DNA of 9,730 bases, taken from assembly GCA_023415915.1 (NCBI GenBank), contig JAEZIZ010000043.1:1-9730 (forward strand), read 5' to 3'. The translations under genes were made by a program, and so were the position numbers. The stretch is from Bacillota bacterium. Its GTDB lineage: Bacteria; Bacillota; Clostridia; Christensenellales; SZUA-584. Below, one piece after another: positions 1-4,891 of the stretch (positions are counted from its first letter, which is position 1; each line of letters opens with the position of its first letter). Below the pieces are notes generated by a model, which saw only the letters and a program-made list of their open reading frames with translations, was not told the DNA's origin and did no database searches.

Positions 1-222
1 ACCGGGATGGACAGACCTCTGGTGCACCAGTTGTCGTGCCAACGGCATTGCTGGGTAGCTATGTCTGGAAGGGATAAACGCTGAAAGCATCTAAGCGTGA
101 AGCCCACCCTAAGATAAGATCTCCTTACCAGACCCCTTGCAGACTACAAGGTTGATAGGCTGGAGGTGTAAGTGCAGTAATGCATTCAGCTGACCAGTAC
201 TAATAGGTCGAAAGCTTGATTT
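1..222 (+). rRNA. rrl: 23S ribosomal RNA, 3' end (partial)
   Basis: This is the last ~220 nt of 23S rRNA, covering the end of domain VI. It contains conserved blocks such as GGGATAAACGCTGAAAGCAT, AAGCGTGAAGC and the terminal CAGTACTAATAGGTCG, which are near-universal in bacterial large-subunit rRNA. The 5' part lies outside the window. The 3' boundary near 222 is inferred by comparison with typical ends (...ACTAATnGnTCGA...CTTGATTT) and could be off by a few bases. It is followed in the same direction by 5S rRNA and tRNA-Asn, as in a standard rrn operon. Confidence 0.97.
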
Positions 223-510
223 CATAAAGATTGTATATATTGATTCATCAGTCTTAAGATTCGCTTCTAATTCTTTAGCAGTTTTCAATGTGCTCTTAAC
301 ATTGACAAAGTAGATTAACCGTTATATATTAATTAGAGTTTACAGGGTACAGAAGCAGCATACCGTTTAACCGGTTTAAGCGGGAAACGGTAACGTAAGC
401 TCAATGTGAGACGGTACAAGCGCCGAGCCGACCGCGCGCTAAGCGCAGGCGAGGCAAGACTCGAAGACAGTCGTGAGACTGGATTCGAAATGGAAATTTG
501 ATATCAATTT
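223..510 (+). other. 23S-5S intergenic spacer
   Basis: This is a 288-nt spacer with no gene. The first third is A+T-rich and carries a promoter-like pair (302-330). An 8-bp stem follows (TACCGTTT at 361-368 with AAACGGTA at 385-392). The stretch at about 419-490 is G+C-rich with short stems such as GCGCTAAGCGC. A 7-bp stem (GGAAATT at 492-498 with AATTTCC at 506-512) touches the 5S 5' end and might take part in processing. The spacer is long for a 23S-5S spacer, which often is about 50-150 nt. Confidence 0.75.
302..330 (+). promoter_or_regulatory. sigma-A-type promoter inside the 23S-5S spacer
   Basis: A perfect -35 hexamer TTGACA (302-307) is followed by a 17-nt spacer and TATATT (325-330, 5 of 6 to consensus). 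Transcription from here would start near 337 and cover 5S rRNA and tRNA-Asn, which lack any other obvious promoter after the 23S gene. Match quality and spacing are optimal; activity is inferred. It could give 5S/tRNA synthesis independent of the main rrn promoter. Confidence 0.6.
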
Positions 511-624
511 CCGGTGGTGATAGCTAAGGGGTTCCACCTGTTCTCATCCCGAACACAGAAGTTAAGCCCTTATACGCCGATGGTACTTGGCTGGACACGG
601 CCTGGGAGAGTAGGTAGCTGCCGG
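511..624 (+). rRNA. rrf: 5S ribosomal RNA
   Basis: The ~114-nt sequence has standard 5S landmarks: GGTGGTGATAGC at the 5' side, GGGGTTCCACCTGTTCTCATCC, then CCGAACACAGAAGTTAAGC and GGCCTGGGAGAGTAGG towards the 3' side. Helix I can be drawn between CCGGTGG (511-517) and the terminal GCTGCCGG (617-624). Ends are set by this helix and may differ by 1-3 nt. It lies only 10 nt before tRNA-Asn, so both are probably cut from one precursor. Confidence 0.95.
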
Positions 625-634
625 ATTCAAATAT

Positions 635-709
635 TCCTCAGTAGCTCAGCGGTAGAGCATCCGGCTGTTAACCGGAGGGTCGTAGGTTCAAACCCTACCT
701 GGGGAGCCA
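635..709 (+). tRNA. tRNA-Asn (anticodon GUU)
   Basis: A full cloverleaf can be drawn. The acceptor stem is TCCTCAG (635-641) with CTGGGGA (699-705), all paired with one T-G wobble. Discriminator G is at 706 and an encoded CCA at 707-709. The D-arm starts GCTC at 644. The anticodon stem is TCCGG/CCGGA around loop CTGTTAA, with anticodon GTT at 667-669. The T-arm is GTAGG-TTCAAAC-CCTAC. It is 75 nt including CCA and decodes AAC/AAU. It follows 5S and precedes a strong terminator, so it closes the rrn transcription unit. Seventeen bases of its anticodon arm (661-677) recur in reverse complement at 776-792 and 3582-3598. Confidence 0.97.
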
Positions 710-750
710 AACGAAACAGACGCCCTTAAATAGGGCGTCTGTTTCGTTTT
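709..750 (+). terminator. strong intrinsic terminator of the rrn/tRNA unit
   Basis: A perfect 15-bp stem (712-726 with 732-746) surrounds a 5-nt loop TAAAT, and AAA/TTT pairs extend it. It ends in TTTT at 747-750. It begins right at the tRNA CCA end, so it terminates the 23S-5S-tRNA-Asn transcript. The A-rich left flank could make it act on opposing transcripts too. Confidence 0.93.
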
Positions 751-761
751 ACCCACGTAAA

Positions 762-800
762 GTTTAATTTATTTACTCCGGTTAACAGCCGGCCGGCGTA
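762..800 (+). repeat. direct repeat copy 1 with antisense tRNA-Asn anticodon arm
   Basis: Bases 776-792 (CTCCGGTTAACAGCCGG) are the exact reverse complement of tRNA-Asn 661-677. The block 774-794 (21 nt) is identical to 3580-3600 in the same orientation. AGTTTAAT just upstream and CGYAAA just downstream are also shared, giving an imperfect unit of about 40 bp. In this copy CTCCGGTT (776-783) also pairs with AACCGGAG (802-809), giving an 8-bp stem. Whether it is an attachment-site relic, a dispersed repeat or a functional RNA element cannot be decided from this window. Confidence 0.8.
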
Positions 801-911
801 AAACCGGAGGACGCTGCAGGCGAGAGCACGCAGTGCGTGATAAAGCGAGCCGAAAGCGGTGCAAAAGCGGGAGAAATGCGAGCGACCGTGAGCTATGCGA
901 CCATTTTTTAA
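795..911. other. G+C- and purine-rich non-coding island
   Basis: About 115 nt rich in GCGAG, AAGCG and CGAGCC words, with short stems such as CACGC-AGT-GCGTG (828-840). It has no credible start, RBS or reading frame. It resembles the G+C-rich part of the 23S-5S spacer (about 419-490) in composition and words (GCGAGCCGA-like, CGTGAG). It separates the antisense anticodon-arm repeat from the tRNA 3' remnant. Confidence 0.45.
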
Positions 912-939
912 GCAGGTTCAGACCCTACCGGGGGAGCCA
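912..939 (+). pseudogene. 3' remnant of a tRNA-Asn-like gene (T-arm, acceptor strand, CCA)
   Basis: Twenty-eight bases match the T-arm, acceptor 3' strand and CCA of the intact tRNA-Asn (682-709) at 25 of 28 positions. TTC, CCCTAC, GGGGAG and CCA are kept. The 5' acceptor strand, D-arm and anticodon arm are absent directly upstream, where the G+C-rich island lies instead. One T-stem pair is broken by a T-to-C change. The fragment is followed by its own terminator, as an intact tRNA gene would be. It is best read as a broken duplicate of tRNA-Asn; it cannot fold into a tRNA. Confidence 0.7.
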
Positions 940-943
940 TAAG

Positions 944-982
944 AAAAACCACTTTTGTCTACTATGACAAAAGTGATTTTTT
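944..982 (+). terminator. intrinsic terminator after tRNA remnant
   Basis: CACTTTTGTC (950-959) pairs perfectly with GACAAAAGTG (966-975) around a 6-nt loop. TTTTTT follows at 977-982, with a matching A-run at 944-948. It lies 5-10 nt after the remnant CCA end, in the same relation as the terminator after the intact tRNA-Asn. Confidence 0.85.
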
Positions 983-1276
983 CGTGCTTTCAGTGGAAAA
1001 GCAAGAAGAATTGCAGAATTTGGGGCTCCATTCACAACAAATCTCTCTCCAAATTGAGCAAATATGCCCAACACCGTTTACAACGTCAGGAAAATTCGTC
1101 AGAATCAGAGTGCCTACTCGCTTATTTGTGCTACATTACTTGACTCTATGTCCTCTGCGTCTGTTGGATTTTAATCGGTTCACCCCAATTTTGCAACTGA
1201 GAAATTTAAATATAAAGCGATACGGCTGAAATCATGACAGCTTCGCTTTATCTATACCATACGATGTGATACAAGT
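983..1276. other. gene-free region with one imperfect hairpin
   Basis: No reading frame here has a Shine-Dalgarno sequence or protein-like content on either strand. The two short + frames that cross it begin inside or next to the terminator hairpin and have no RBS. Near its end ATAAAGCGA (1212-1220) pairs with TCGCTTTAT (1243-1251), with an inner GCTG/CAGC pair (1225-1228, 1238-1241). No T-run follows, so it is not a standard terminator. Confidence 0.5.
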
Positions 1277-1294
1277 AATATGTGTTAACATATT
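1277..1294. promoter_or_regulatory. possible operator palindrome upstream of lipoprotein gene
   Basis: AATATGTGTTAACATATT is a 7-bp inverted repeat (AATATGT/ACATATT) with a 4-nt centre. It ends 28 nt before the TTG start and 14 nt before the GGAGG ribosome-binding site. It may be a regulator site or a chance A+T-rich palindrome. Confidence 0.25.
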
Positions 1295-1322
1295 GCAATA
1301 AAACTGATGGAGGAATTTAAAA

Positions 1323-1751
1323 TTGGAACAAAACAATGCTAAGGGATCGGGATTTCTCAAACTAACAGCTATCCTAATGAAAAAAGCAGTGATTTTGATG
1401 TTGACACTTATAATGTGCGTTGCAGTTCTGGCAGGCTGTGGAGAAAAGGGGCCGGATGTGACCGGTAAATATTTGGTCACCAGTTCAACTTTCTTTGGCG
1501 AGACCTCAGAGGGCAACGGCGAGTGGATCGAGCTTAAAAGCGGCGGCAAAGGTTCCTATTATTCCGGCGACAGTTACGACGAAAGCGAAGGCACAACCTT
1601 TGATCTGGAATGGAAGCTGGATGGCGAGACATTTACCGGCAAGGTTACTTTCCTTGGCATGAGTAATGATTGCAACGGAACGTTGAAGGATGGCGTTCTT
1701 TCTGTAACGTATGGCGATTATGAGTACGTCATGACAAAAGAAAGCAAGTGA
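1323..1751 (+). CDS. small secreted lipoprotein, lipocalin-like beta domain (hypothetical)
   Basis: This predicted membrane-anchored extracytoplasmic protein has unknown function. A lipoprotein signal peptide (MKKAVILMLTLIMCVAVLAGC) has a two-lysine n-region, a hydrophobic core and lipobox LAGC. The lipid-bearing Cys is residue 39 from the TTG start, or 21 from ATG 1377. The mature part (~100 aa) alternates short polar strands (GKYLV, WIELKSGGKGSYY, FDLEWKLDGETFTG, GTLKDGVLSVTYG). Small Clostridia lipoproteins with lipocalin-like folds that bind small ligands look like this, but the assignment is by pattern only. The start is uncertain. TTG 1323 has GGAGG at 1309-1313 with 9-nt spacing. ATG 1377 gives a normal 20-residue signal peptide but has no RBS. 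A terminator follows directly, so the gene is monocistronic. Confidence 0.8.
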   Translation: MEQNNAKGSGFLKLTAILMKKAVILMLTLIMCVAVLAGCGEKGPDVTGKYLVTSSTFFGETSEGNGEWIELKSGGKGSYYSGDSYDESEGTTFDLEWKLDGETFTGKVTFLGMSNDCNGTLKDGVLSVTYGDYEYVMTKESK

Positions 1752-1799
1752 TCCTGGCCAGCCTTCATTTGGAATGGATGCACCGTGATCATCACATAA

Positions 1800-1842
1800 G
1801 AGCGTCAATATCCGGCAGTTTCCCGGTATTGGCGCTTTTTTA
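1800..1842 (+). terminator. intrinsic terminator after lipoprotein gene
   Basis: AGCGTCAATATCCGG (1801-1815) pairs with CCGGTATTGGCGCT (1823-1836), with one bulged base and one G-T pair. A run of T follows (1836-1841). It lies 49 nt after the lipoprotein stop and just before the ribosome-binding site of the next small ORF. Confidence 0.85.
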
Positions 1843-1863
1843 TTAAGGAGGAGGTATAAATTT

Positions 1864-2031
1864 ATGATAAAGGTTATTATAAAAGCTCTGCCAAAAACGC
1901 TTGGCGAATTAACCGCCATTTCAGCTTCCGCGTCTGCAATGCGCTATTGTGTGGATTGTCTGCTGTCAAAGGGTGAAGGCGCGAAGCCTCTGGACAAAAT
2001 CGTCGGTGACAGACCTATCGATAGGAATTGA
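1864..2031 (+). CDS. 55-aa hypothetical protein
   Basis: An ATG start is preceded by an excellent Shine-Dalgarno AAGGAGGAGG (1845-1854) at 9-nt spacing; few chance ORFs have this. The product begins MIKVIIKALPKTLGEL, has a Ser/Ala-rich stretch (ISASASAM, residues 19-26) and a CVDC pair (Cys29, Cys32), and ends in a charged tail (DKIVGDRPIDRN). There is no signal peptide or membrane segment. I do not recognise the family. CxxC could bind metal or form a disulfide, but two Cys alone prove nothing. It follows a terminator with only a few bases of spacing, so its own promoter is not obvious, and it may depend on read-through. It could also be the intact start of a gene cut short, but no homologous continuation is seen in the other frames. 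Confidence 0.6.
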   Translation: MIKVIIKALPKTLGELTAISASASAMRYCVDCLLSKGEGAKPLDKIVGDRPIDRN

Positions 2032-2064
2032 ACGTAGAGTACCGCATATTAAAAGAGGATTTGA

Positions 2065-2217
2065 GTGAAACACGGTGCAAGAACTAAACATATGTGGTAT
2101 AATTATTACGATAATGAGATGAATAGCATAACAAAGCAATTATTACCAAAGAATAGCGGTATTACAGATGCTGATAAATGGTTATGTGATACAAAGTATT
2201 TTGCCCTGAACTATTGA
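2065..2217 (+). CDS. possible 50-aa ORF or gene fragment
   Basis: A GTG start at 2065 has AGAGGA six nt upstream (2054-2059). The frame reads VKHGARTKHMWYNYYDNEMN, then SITKQLLPKNSGITDADKWL, and stops after YFALNY. Aromatic- and charge-rich content looks protein-like, and an inner ATG at 2119 could start a 32-aa product. Against it, a stop codon lies directly before the GTG, and a strong extended -10 (2095-2103) lies inside the frame. It could be the remnant of a longer gene. I do not recognise the family. Confidence 0.3.
   Translation: MKHGARTKHMWYNYYDNEMNSITKQLLPKNSGITDADKWLCDTKYFALNY
2095..2103 (+). promoter_or_regulatory. extended -10 promoter upstream of aldo/keto reductase gene
   Basis: TGGTATAAT is a perfect extended -10 (TG-N-TATAAT). 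A -35 match 17 nt upstream is weak (GTGCAA, 3 of 6), which extended -10 promoters tolerate. Transcription would start near 2110, giving a leader of about 175 nt before the reductase ATG at 2285. No riboswitch or terminator was recognised in that leader. Confidence 0.5.
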
Positions 2218-2284
2218 ATTAGGATGTTCAAAAGTTTATCAACTAAATCTTAACATCAATTGTAAAAAGGATAGGTAAATTAAT

Positions 2285-3427
2285 ATGAAATACAGGGAAA
2301 TCGGAAAAACCGGGCGTCAGAGCGGCATAATTGGTCTTGGTTGTGAGCATCTGGACGGTAAACCTTATGAACAAGTCTACGAGACCATTAACGCAGCTCT
2401 GGAGCAGGGAATAAACCTGTTTGATGTATTTATGCCAGGCCAGGAAATACGGGAAAATATTGCAAAAGCATTGGGCAATCAGCGTAAAAAGATAATGATT
2501 CAGGGGCATATCGGCTCTACGGATATCGGTCAGCAGTACGATATAAGCCGCGACATGCCGCTGGTTCAGCGGTATTTTGAGGATATGTTGCGTATTTTTG
2601 GCGGATATATCGATTTTGGTATGATGTTTTTTATTGATTCCGAGGAGGATTACAAAGGCGTATTCGAAACAGGCTTCGTAGATTATGTACAACGCTTAAA
2701 AAAGCAGGGCGACATCGGCCACATCGGTTTTAGTTCTCATAATCCAGAAATGGCGATGCGCGTCATTAAGACAGGGGTGCCCGAAATGCTTCTATTCAGC
2801 ATCAATATGGCATTCGATCTTTATCCTGCCGAAACTTATGTACTCGATGAGCTAGATCAGGGATTAGATTCGGCAGCTTTTCGGGGAATTGACCCCAAGC
2901 GTGCCGCTCTCTACAAGTACTGTGAACAAAATGGTATAGGTATAACAGTAATGAAAACGTTGGGAGCCGGTAAGTTGCTTTCGGCTGAGCATACGCCCTT
3001 TCAGCAACCAATGACAGTTGCGCAATGCATTCATTATGCCCTAACACGTCCGGCTGTAGCCAGCGTGATGCTAGGCTGCAAAACCCGAGAGGAAGTGCTG
3101 GATGCCGTACGCTATCTTGACATGAGCGACAGCGAACGCGACTATACTTCTGTTTTAAGTACTCTGCGTAACGACTTCCGGGGGAACTGCGTGTATTGCA
3201 GCCACTGTCAGCCTTGCCCCGCTAATATTGATATTGCAGCTGTAAATAAATATCTGGATATCGCCCGGCTGGATGAGGAGCATATTCCATCTTCCATACG
3301 TTCTCATTATGCGGGACTTGCCTACGGCGGCGGAGCTTGTATCGCCTGCGGAAGCTGCGAGCGCCGCTGTCCTTTTGGTGTACCCATCATTGAGAACATG
3401 GCCTTTGCCGCGCGTATTTTCGAGTAA
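2285..3427 (+). CDS. aldo/keto reductase-like protein with C-terminal 2x[4Fe-4S] domain
   Basis: A 380-aa cytoplasmic protein. Residues 1-~285 form an AKR TIM barrel: N-terminal MKYREIGKTGRQ, then LFD at 45-47, IGHIGFSSHNP, and GIGITVMKTLGAGKL. Residues ~300-365 are a ferredoxin-like tail with two cysteine sets: C302, C305, C308, C311 (CxxCxxCxxC) and C352, C355, C358, C362 (CxxCxxCxxxCP). Such fused proteins are common in anaerobic Firmicutes and are thought to be redox enzymes; no substrate is assigned. By my alignment only Asp47 of the usual Asp-Tyr-Lys-His tetrad remains. The Lys site appears to be Gln73 and the His site Phe115. Standard NADPH carbonyl reduction is therefore doubtful. The RBS is weak (ATAGG, 9 nt before ATG). 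It appears to be a single-gene unit. Confidence 0.9.
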   Translation: MKYREIGKTGRQSGIIGLGCEHLDGKPYEQVYETINAALEQGINLFDVFMPGQEIRENIAKALGNQRKKIMIQGHIGSTDIGQQYDISRDMPLVQRYFEDMLRIFGGYIDFGMMFFIDSEEDYKGVFETGFVDYVQRLKKQGDIGHIGFSSHNPEMAMRVIKTGVPEMLLFSINMAFDLYPAETYVLDELDQGLDSAAFRGIDPKRAALYKYCEQNGIGITVMKTLGAGKLLSAEHTPFQQPMTVAQCIHYALTRPAVASVMLGCKTREEVLDAVRYLDMSDSERDYTSVLSTLRNDFRGNCVYCSHCQPCPANIDIAAVNKYLDIARLDEEHIPSSIRSHYAGLAYGGGACIACGSCERRCPFGVPIIENMAFAARIFE

Positions 3428-3475
3428 ATGCTTGCTTGAATTATCCAAATAGATTTAAGCATCCAGTTTTGTTTT
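3428..3475 (+). terminator. possible weak terminator after the reductase gene
   Basis: ATGCTT (3428-3433) can pair with AAGCAT (3457-3462), followed by a T-rich run (GTTTTGTTTT, 3466-3475). The loop is long (23 nt) and the stem is only 6 bp, so this is a weak candidate at the expected place. Confidence 0.3.
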
Positions 3476-3491
3476 AGAGCGGAGGCTTATT

Positions 3492-3575
3492 TTGTCTAAG
3501 ATAAAATCGTTATATATGCACTATTGCATAAAATACCAAATGAGTATGATAGAAGTTATTACGTGTAGAGTTTAA
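3492..3575 (+). CDS. 27-codon ORF with good RBS, possibly a truncated gene start
   Basis: TTG at 3492 is preceded by GGAGG (3481-3485) at 6-nt spacing. The frame reads LSKIKSLYMHYCIKYQMSMI and ends with EVITCRV at a TAA inside the direct-repeat unit (AGTTTAAT, 3568-3575). It could be a gene whose body was lost at the repeat, a tiny protein, or chance. No homology is recognised. Confidence 0.18.
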   Translation: MSKIKSLYMHYCIKYQMSMIEVITCRV

Positions 3576-3606
3576 TCGATACTCCGGTTAACAGCCGGCC
3601 CACGCA
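3561..3606 (+). repeat. direct repeat copy 2 with antisense tRNA-Asn anticodon arm
   Basis: Bases 3582-3598 repeat the reverse complement of tRNA-Asn 661-677 exactly, and 3580-3600 match 774-794 exactly and in the same orientation. AGTTTAAT (3568-3575) and CGCAAA (3603-3608) are the shared flanks. Unlike copy 1, the sequence after it reads ACTCCGGTA, a direct rather than inverted echo of the repeat start, so the 8-bp stem of copy 1 is not conserved here. It lies in the 330-bp gap between the reductase and Mbeg1-like genes. Confidence 0.8.
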
Positions 3607-3608
3607 AA

Positions 3609-3748
3609 CTCCGGTATCCGACTTTGACACTACCTGATGAAAACACGTAATATCAAATATACTGCTCAAATAGATCTATACAGCTTCTTATAGTAAATTT
3701 AGCATTATTTTGATAGAATAAAAGAAAACTGTTGTTAAAACAGACGGA
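3609..3748. other. A+T-rich intergenic region upstream of Mbeg1-like gene
   Basis: This 140-bp stretch has no ORF with a ribosome-binding site. A TAGAAT (3714-3719) could serve as a -10 for the downstream gene, but no -35 was found at proper spacing, so no promoter is called. Confidence 0.3.
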
Positions 3749-3763
3749 ATGCACGGAGGCAGA

Positions 3764-4876
3764 ATGGGAAATATCATAGAATACGTTGAAAATAACATGC
3801 ACTACTTGTCTGAAAAAAGCTTTAATGCCGTTGACAGCCTTGTGCTTTCCAAGCTGTCTTATGTGGATTTTAAAGGGCTCGTAAAGGGAATAGGCGATAG
3901 AGCGAAACCTGTGCGCATAAAGGACCTCCTTAAAGCCGAGATGTTTAATTCCATGTTTCGCATCATGCGTGAAATGGAAAACAATAAGATGTTCATATGC
4001 GCTCTTGCTTCCAGCCCGAGGTTCAGAGACATAAAAATGAATTACTATGTAAACAATATGGATCCGGTAACGGAAAAGCAGTTTTCAGCGGTGACATATT
4101 TACTTGACGACAAGACGGCTTACATAGCTTTTCGCGGAACAGACGCGTCGCTTATCGGGTGGAAGGAAGATTTCAATATGGCTTTCTTGAGCCCGGTGCC
4201 GTCTCAGCAGGATGGGGTAAATTACCTCAATACGGTCGCAAGGCTTATGCCAAGGGCAATGAAGCTAAGAGTGGGCGGACATTCAAAAGGCGGCAATATC
4301 GCGGTTTATTCGTCTATAAACTGCAACGCGGCGGTACAGAAACGCATATTAAACGTATACAACCATGACGGCCCGGGCTTTAAGGAAAACCTGTTTGAAA
4401 GCGACGGTTTTAAGAGAATAAAAGACCGCATAAACACTACGCTGCCCGAATCTTCGCTTGTTGGCATGCTGCTGCAGTACCACGCGGATTATTCCGTCGT
4501 TAAGAGCAGCCGGCGCGGCATAATGCAGCATGAGCCGTATTCGTGGGTAGTGGAAGGCGACGATTTCAGCTACATAGAAAACGTAAGAAGCGCCGCAATG
4601 TTCAGGAACAGAATGCTGAATCAGTGGCTTGACTCCATGACGGACGAAAAGCGCAAGCTTTTGGTTGATGCACTGTTTCAGGTAATCGAAAAAACGGAGA
4701 ACGAAGACTTCAATCAGCTGTTCAAAGACTGGCACACGGGCATTACCGCGATACTGAACGCGATGAAAAACATAGACGCGGATTCGAAGAAGTTCATATA
4801 CCAGACTGCAAGCGAACTTATAAGGCTGTCCTTTTCCAACCTAAAGCGGCGCAAAGCGGCGGAAACAAGCGGTTAA
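3764..4876 (+). CDS. Mbeg1-like (DUF2974) alpha/beta-hydrolase family protein
   Basis: A 370-aa cytoplasmic protein with no signal peptide. The N-terminus (MGNIIEYVENN... NAVDSLVLSKLSYVDF) is the typical DUF2974/Mbeg1-like opening. TAYIAFRGTDASLIGWKEDFNMAF is the lipase-like oxyanion region. GGHSKGGN holds the nucleophile-elbow Ser174 (GxSxG). NHDGPGF carries a likely catalytic Asp, and QHEPYSWVVEGDDF is the conserved later His-containing block. The family resembles class 3 lipases, but substrates are unknown, so esterase or lipase activity is inferred. The start at 3764 is chosen because GGAGG (3755-3759) precedes it and family members start with MxNI. An upstream in-frame ATG at 3749 has no RBS. 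It converges with the pyrophosphatase gene, with 15 bp between stops. Confidence 0.9.
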   Translation: MGNIIEYVENNMHYLSEKSFNAVDSLVLSKLSYVDFKGLVKGIGDRAKPVRIKDLLKAEMFNSMFRIMREMENNKMFICALASSPRFRDIKMNYYVNNMDPVTEKQFSAVTYLLDDKTAYIAFRGTDASLIGWKEDFNMAFLSPVPSQQDGVNYLNTVARLMPRAMKLRVGGHSKGGNIAVYSSINCNAAVQKRILNVYNHDGPGFKENLFESDGFKRIKDRINTTLPESSLVGMLLQYHADYSVVKSSRRGIMQHEPYSWVVEGDDFSYIENVRSAAMFRNRMLNQWLDSMTDEKRKLLVDALFQVIEKTENEDFNQLFKDWHTGITAILNAMKNIDADSKKFIYQTASELIRLSFSNLKRRKAAETSG

Positions 4877-4881
4877 ACCGC
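4869..4881. terminator. short hairpin between convergent genes (weak)
   Basis: GCGGTTAAACCGC overlaps the stop of the hydrolase gene and can form a 5-bp stem with a 3-nt loop. It has no T-run on either side. With only 15 bp between convergent stops it is the only candidate for bidirectional termination. Confidence 0.2.
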
Positions 4882-4891
4882 AAATCAATAC

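Noticed and set aside
514..729. 71-codon + frame across 5S rRNA and tRNA-Asn
   Set aside because: It lies wholly inside stable RNA genes and has no RBS.
955..1229. Two overlapping + frames (62 and 81 codons) after the second terminator
   Set aside because: Starts lie in or next to the terminator hairpin, there is no Shine-Dalgarno sequence, and the peptide content is not protein-like. I also read the opposite strand and saw no transposase or integrase motif.
3749..3763. Upstream ATG for the Mbeg1-like gene
   Set aside because: No RBS precedes it, while GGAGG lies just before ATG 3764, and the family starts at that Met.
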